DNA of 6,849 bases from NCBI GenBank assembly GCA_002732675.1, contig NVRR01000172.1, forward strand, positions 1 to 6,849. The letters run 5' to 3'. The notes beneath the pieces were generated by a model that saw only the letters and a program-made list of their open reading frames with translations, did not search any database and had not been told where the DNA came from. The DNA is from Sneathiella sp. (GTDB taxonomy: Bacteria > Pseudomonadota > Alphaproteobacteria > Sneathiellales > Sneathiellaceae). Below are positions 5,951 to 6,849 of this stretch, piece by piece. A program made the translations under genes and the position numbers. Each line of letters begins with the position of its first letter. Position 1 is the first letter of the stretch.

Positions 5951-6849
5951 CTACACCCTCTCGATAATTTTGTCGCCAAACAGGCCTTGCGGCCGGAAGA
6001 ACAGGAAGACCATTGCCAGCATATAAGCAAACCAGTTCTCAATAGCGCCCCCTATGAAAGGACCAATATAAATCTCTGCCAGTTTTTCCCCGGCGCCAAT
6101 AATCAACCCGCCAACAATCGCCCCGGGAATGGAGGTAAAGCCACCCAGCATAAGAACCGGCAAGGCTTTCAGCGCGATCAGGCTCAGGCTGAACTGAACG
6201 CCGAGTTTTGTCCCCCACATGATCCCGGCAATCAGTCCGACAAAGCCCGCAACCGACCAGACAATGACCCAGATATGCTTGAGGGAAATCCCCACGGACA
6301 AGGCAGCCTGATGATCATCGGCCACGGCGCGCAGGGCACGGCCAATCCGGGTTTTGTTGAAAAATATAGCCAATGCCACAACCATGACAGCCGCCACGAA
6401 CCCGGCAAATAATTCAAGCTTATCAATCAAGATGGTATCGAAAAGGAACATCGGGCCGGTCGGAATACCAATATCAAGAACTTTGATATCACTGCCCCAA
6501 ATAGTCTGGCCAAAGCCATCGAGAAAGAAGGTGATGCCAATCGTCGCCATGAACAGAATGATCGGTTCCTGATTGACCAACTTACCAAGCACCAGCTTCT
6601 CCACCAGATAGGCGAAAACAACCATGATGCCCATTGCCATAACAAAGGCAACTGGCCAGGGAACGCCCAGTTTCTCCTGCACGCCGACAAAACTGAGAGC
6701 AGCAAACAGCACCATGGCGCCTTGCGAGAAATTAAAGACACCGGAGGCCTTGAAAACCAGGACGAATCCCAACGCGATAAGGGAATACAGCGTTCCCGTC
6801 AGCAGACCGCTGATCAGCACTTCCAGAAAAAAATAAAACTCGTCTAAAA
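5951..6849 (-). CDS. livH: Liv-type ABC transporter permease LivH (5' end probably off window)
   Basis: LivH is the second inner-membrane subunit and pairs with LivM. The frame is open to the right edge. A GTG at 6820 would give 289 residues, but it has no ribosome site at a workable distance. The codons before it encode LDEFYFFLEV, which continues the family-typical N-terminus, so the true start is probably just beyond the edge. Numbered from the GTG, landmarks are LYSLIALGFVLVFKASGVFN (11-30) followed by FSQGAMVLFAAL, the coupling loop IGRALRAVADDHQAALSVGI (159-178), MLGGFTSIPGAIVGGLIIG (224-242) and the ending FFRPQGLFG (274-282). About eight hydrophobic segments can be seen. The stop codon lies 5 nt before livM. 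The sequence is intact apart from the edge. Confidence 0.94.
   Translation of the reverse strand, partial: LDEFYFFLEVLISGLLTGTLYSLIALGFVLVFKASGVFNFSQGAMVLFAALSFVGVQEKLGVPWPVAFVMAMGIMVVFAYLVEKLVLGKLVNQEPIILFMATIGITFFLDGFGQTIWGSDIKVLDIGIPTGPMFLFDTILIDKLELFAGFVAAVMVVALAIFFNKTRIGRALRAVADDHQAALSVGISLKHIWVIVWSVAGFVGLIAGIMWGTKLGVQFSLSLIALKALPVLMLGGFTSIPGAIVGGLIIGAGEKLAEIYIGPFIGGAIENWFAYMLAMVFLFFRPQGLFGDKIIERV

Noticed and set aside
5951..6820. GTG at 6820 as the livH start
   Set aside because: No Shine-Dalgarno site lies at a workable distance and the upstream codons continue a LivH-like N-terminus. It stays possible, since the upstream sequence is not visible.
1..6849. CRISPR array, tRNA, insertion sequence or phage genes
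   Set aside because: No direct-repeat array, tRNA cloverleaf, transposase-like frame or terminal inverted repeat was seen; almost every base is covered by the seven genes.

Overview
The window carries seven genes, all on the minus strand, so transcription runs from the right edge to the left edge. They form two functional blocks. The right block (about 1334-6849) is most of a HAAT/Liv-type (branched-chain amino acid family) ABC importer. In transcription order it holds livH (5' end probably off the window), livM, a periplasmic substrate-binding protein, livF, and a PaaK-like (phenylacetate-CoA ligase family) AMP-forming acyl-CoA ligase. The left block (1-1220) is ccmA-ccmB, the first genes of a cytochrome c maturation (System I) heme-export operon. 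ccmB runs off the left edge.

The organism looks like a proteobacterium with moderate G+C, most likely an alphaproteobacterium. The basis is the ccmA-ccmB order with an ATGA overlap, the resemblance of LivF, LivM and the ligase to sets I associate with Rhodospirillales-like and other aromatic-degrading proteobacteria, and the Sec-type signal peptide of the binding protein. This is an impression from the protein sequences, not a phylogenetic placement.

Spacing supports one transport transcript: livH/livM 5 nt, livM/binding protein 82 nt, binding protein/livF 27 nt, livF/ligase 30 nt. The second ATPase (livG) is not in the window and is expected upstream of livH, beyond the right edge. The ligase at the end of the operon suggests that the imported solute is a carboxylic acid, possibly aromatic, which is trapped as a CoA thioester once inside. 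The substrate cannot be read from the sequence, and a true branched-chain amino acid role is less likely given the ligase and the unusual C-terminal tail of LivF.

A 113-nt gap (1221-1333) separates the two blocks. It contains a strong stem-loop without a T-run and a pair of overlapping AT-rich palindromes, and is the most likely place for a boundary or regulatory element between the operons. The 82-nt gap before the binding-protein gene also holds inverted repeats. There is no stretch longer than 300 bases without a gene, and I found no tRNA, rRNA, CRISPR array, insertion sequence or phage feature. The open frames on the plus strand are antisense shadows of these genes. The ligase has a non-canonical nucleotide-loop region, and this together with its coupling to a dedicated importer is the most interesting point here.
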